From Sinonovacula constricta (lineage: Eukaryota > Mollusca > Bivalvia > Cardiida > Solecurtidae), in NCBI GenBank assembly GCA_007844125.1, contig CM017556.1, positions 26,803,148 to 26,867,147 on the forward strand: 64,000 nt of DNA, given 5' to 3'. Positions 60,741-64,000 of the stretch are shown piece after piece. Each line of letters begins with the position of its first letter. Position 1 is the stretch's first letter. A program made the position numbers and the translations under genes. The notes beneath the pieces are model-generated. The model did no database searches. It saw only the letters and a list, made by a program, of their open reading frames with translations, and was not told the origin of the DNA.

Positions 60741-61669
60741 CATATTCTCATGAAGGTAATGGAGCACTATGGATTTCTTTTAGATTCAGATCACAGGGGC
60801 TGTAAGTGGTAGTAGTTAATTTCAAAGTTAGTCTACGAGTTAAAATGCAAAATAATATAATAGGTATAAAATGTTTAATAAAATTCTTCCTATTATGTAA
60901 GTATGTATAATGATAATTATCGAGACCATAGAATGGTTTTAATCAAGATAATAATCAAAACCTCACACAATTTAATAGTTTGTTCAAAATGTTACATATG
61001 AATAAAAAAAGAAACAAGTTGCCAGCATCATTACAATTAACTGTAAAACTGAAGCGTACACACAGAAAATGTACATGTACAGCAGCCACACATAACACAA
61101 ATCATTATTGTGTATGTAGTATTTGTCGGGAACAAGATATGTTTTCTTTCTCGGTATCTTAATTTTTATTTTCAAAGTTCTTTTGTATGAAAGAAGTTTT
61201 GTATCTGGATTATGTATGCAAAGATCAATGTTAATTATTTCCTAAAATTAACCTACTTCACACATATTAAGTGGAATGGATGATGATAAACAGAGAGAAA
61301 CAGAAAAAAACAGAACGATCTGGTGTGTGTCCTTAATCCCGATGGAACTAATGTTGTAACAAAGCAATGCTATCACGTAAGTATGTGCGTGCTACGGTCG
61401 TTTATAATTATACACTGAACTGAAATTAAGAATACAACTTAACAAAATGTGTTGTATGGTAGTATGTCATTCGATATAGGATTGAAATACTATAAAATAT
61501 CAAATGACTTATTGTGGAAACCAATTTTTTATTAGTATCCAAGGCGGATACTGCTATTTAATTTATTAAATCTGGGTGTAAGGAAGCAATATTTATACTG
61601 AGCATATTATAATTTTACAAAATGGTCTTGTAATAAAGTCTTTGGAAAAGAACAAATTCTCATATCAGG
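60741..61669. other. No gene seen
   Basis: AT-rich spacer with chance ORFs. Confidence 0.5.
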
Positions 61670-61689
61670 TCTAGTGTTTGAACAAAGAA

Positions 61690-61870
61690 CTCTTCAATCC
61701 CGAGTCCGCAAGCGTAACAAGCAGGGAGGGTAAGCATACCTTCCGGATTCGCGGCCTTGGGGCCGCATTACCCGATTTAACCTCTTGGTTGGGGGGTTCA
61801 GCCCCACTTTTTGAGGGCCGAGCGGGGCAGCATACCAACCAGATCGGTCTCTTGACATTTCGCGAAGGCG
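61690..61870. other. Isolated GC-rich patch
   Basis: GC-rich island (CGCGGCCTTGGGGCCGCATT, GGGGGGTTCAGCCCCAC) in AT-rich DNA, open on both strands (69 and 87 codons). It could be a transposon fragment of foreign base composition; not identified. Confidence 0.4.
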
Positions 61871-63000
61871 GCGGCACGATACTTTGATCTGTGTGATTTG
61901 TCACGTTTCTTAGAAGTACGTGTTTTGGATACATTTAATGTACATTTCGGATACACAGAATTCGTTGTGGAAACTCATCTTAAAGTTATTCTTGTAGCAT
62001 TTGAATGTAAATTAAAATACATATATTACTTGAACTATACCTTAAAGCATGCTGTTTACACATACTCTGTTTTGTTATTTTGGATTTTTTGCAGGGACAC
62101 ACAATATATATTATGAGTACCTGTTTAACTTTCATTTGGACCATTATACATGACATACTGTATATACAGATGCACTAAATTGAACAGTAGCCTTAAAAAT
62201 AGTCATGTGTATACTGGAATTTGATTTGAAAATGAAGTCGCTCTCTTAATAATCACTTTTTTTATTTATTTCAGCAATGCCCAGTCAGATTTTCCTAATT
62301 ATCTGCTGACTTTAATATTCTCATTCCATTCACCTTGAAGATCTTCTTACCAGAGTAAATAGAGTGTGTAAAAGATTTTATGAACTTATCAGTTCTACAT
62401 CAGTGCTTTGGAAGAGTGTTGATTTTACATTAACAATATATTCTGTGTCACTCAAGGAAGATAAATGATCTCCTTTTGCCATATACAACATGTACATGCA
62501 GCCTTCCAGAAACAGACTAGGCATTTACTCGAGCGAACTTCAATTCTGAAGTGTGGCTCAATTTAGCTGAAGCACCTATTTCAACACTGTGATTTTTGTA
62601 CGGAGCACCAACCTCATGATTCTGGATTTGTCTGGATGCAAACACTTGATAGATGAAGATTTGTACGTGTTAAAATCATGCCAAAACTGGAGCAGATTTA
62701 GCTTAGTTTTACATATGAGAATGCTGAAACCCTGGAAACAGTCTGTCGGAATAAGGCATTAAGTGTTGTGGATGCATGCGAGATTTACCTGCAAATAGAC
62801 CACGGTAGAAATATTCTAGAAAACACTGCTGGACACATAGTCTACCTCCATATTTCTTTGCATACGAGCGTTTTATTTGAAAACTACAAATCGCAGATTT
62901 TATATTTATTTATTTATTTGGGTTTATCGTCCCACCAACAGTTTTTCAGTTATCTGTAAACGGTAGATTTTATATCAGTATTTGGATACGTCCGTCAGAG
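61871..63000. other. No gene seen; mollusc-type repeat tail at about 62896-62945
   Basis: TTTATTTATTTATTTGGGTT followed by 'tatcgtcccaccaacag' resembles the 3' tails of the LINE copies at 46284 and 57815, so a truncated retroelement tail is likely. The rest is featureless. Confidence 0.45.
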
Positions 63001-63009
63001 TTTTCAACA

Positions 63010-64000
63010 ATGAGTAATATCAGCCTAAGTAAGGTGTTGAACATGTTAAATAATAGTGACTCTGATAGTGAAATTCCAGACACTGACAGTTTTCCCACAG
63101 TATTTCCAGAACTTAGAGACAATAACAATGAAGAAACAGTGCCCTTGAATATCTTTGATAGTAGCACTCTTTTCTGGAAGAGCTTAACGGTGAATTACTA
63201 GAAAATCAAAATATTTGCCTAGTGTCAGAAAATAACATTGATGTTTATGTAAATTTGCATGATACAAACAGAAATGATACTCTAGACAAAGTTATTTTCA
63301 CAAGTTCACAACTTAACTATGATGTTAAACACAAGGAGATTGACAAGAACACACCTTTGAGTGGTGAAGATACAGAGTCGGACTACAATAACAACACTAT
63401 TGTGAATAGTAACTGTGAATCAAATGAGAAAAATCACGAATTTAGACAGTCTTTAGAATACTCTCTTATTGAGGATGAAGTTACGCATACGAATCACAAC
63501 AGCAGTGACAATATAATGGAACAAACAATTGTTAGTGAGAATAGTAGTGATAGAAATAAGAATGATTCAGAAGTGTTAGATAGACAAAGGCATCGTGGAA
63601 GAAAGGGGGTCAGATATCCATCATCCTGGCAGAAGGATATAAGAAAACGACGAAGACAAGGTGGTGAGGAATACACAAATACCAGAGGCAATCTTGTTCC
63701 AAAAAAAATAATGAAACTAAATAAAGATTTGCCAGAGTAAATGTAACAGAAAGTGTGGTCAATTCAACATCGGCTTCCATGTTTCTAAAAAGGGTAGATG
63801 CGATCTGTTTGAAGAATTTAAGAAAGCTCAAACAGTACATACTGTAGATGATACATTATAAGAGAAATACTACACAAATGAAGCTGACAAGACACACACA
63901 AAAGCAGAAAGAGAAAGTACCGAAATGACAAAACGCAGGCTTGTAGTCTGCTTTGGCCTCCAGAACGTGACTGTTTTGCCTATGACGAATGTCAGCAACT
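63010..64000 (+). pseudogene. Protein of unknown, probably transposon-associated family, runs off the right edge
   Basis: ATG at 63010 (MSNISLSKVLNMLNNSDSDS). A frameshift near 63180 leads to a Ser/Asn/Asp-rich region and then a conserved-looking basic block, GRKGVRYPSSWQKDIRKRRR, with QGGEEYTNTRGNLVPKKIMK (63596-63710). After a stop at 63738 another frame gives a Cys-containing KCGQFNIGFHVSKKGRCDLF, a TAA at about 63858, and THTKAERESTEMTKRRLVVC then FGLQNVTVLPM at the edge. I associate this order with a widespread uncharacterised invertebrate family that behaves like a mobile element, but cannot name it. Confidence 0.5.

Overview
The window is animal nuclear DNA, most likely from a bivalve mollusc. 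It is AT-rich, with few genes and many repeats. It carries several repeat types I associate with bivalves: a 142-146 bp tandem unit bounded by AGCTCAC and a GACCCTCTTGTTT tail, a tRNA-headed SINE, minisatellites, and non-LTR retrotransposons with RNase H. The species cannot be named from the sequence alone.

The main feature is a degraded 16.8 kb Maverick/Polinton (a virus-like, protein-primed DNA transposon) at about 13569-30355. It stands out by higher GC and by inverted terminal repeats, each of which is itself a palindrome. From left to right it holds: an unidentified minus-strand gene, a small zinc-ribbon ORF, and a long plus-strand gene joining a protein-primed family-B DNA polymerase to an SF1 helicase and an HNH nuclease. 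A retroviral-type integrase follows on the minus strand, then a run of small overlapping minus-strand genes for membrane or basic proteins. Next come a packaging ATPase and a capsid-like protein (minus), two convergent virion-type genes, a two-gene fibre-like locus (plus), two membrane-protein genes, and a minus-strand acidic repeat ORF. Replication, integration and virion genes are all recognisable, but nearly every one has frameshifts, stops or deletions, so this is a fossil. It was later hit by a 1.95 kb TA-flanked transposon (21441-23387), which itself carries a second TA-flanked element (21750-23101).

Left of the Polinton: a decayed LINE (1-1300), trinucleotide microsatellites (the largest 1.24 kb at 6868-8106), a degenerate tandem array, a terminal relative of the nested transposon (about 6348-6431), a split bivalve repeat (8681-11183) and a 630 bp foldback MITE (12887-13516).

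Right of the Polinton: a 38 bp minisatellite (32130-35350) interrupted by a 2.0 kb element with a 9 bp target duplication. That element contains a 37 bp minisatellite holding a SINE. Next come the last four visible exons of a probable host coiled-coil gene (35774-37965), the only plausible intact host gene, then another minisatellite and a hAT-like 0.9 kb element (40307-41203). From 46 kb on lie three fragments of one RNase H-bearing LINE family, a decayed Harbinger transposon (nuclease exons at 49.7-51.3 kb, Myb/SANT partner on the minus strand at 53.9-57.5 kb, right end near 57696), four copies of a repeat with a conserved hairpin core, and an unknown coding family running off the right edge. 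No rRNA gene, CRISPR array or bacterial operon is present.
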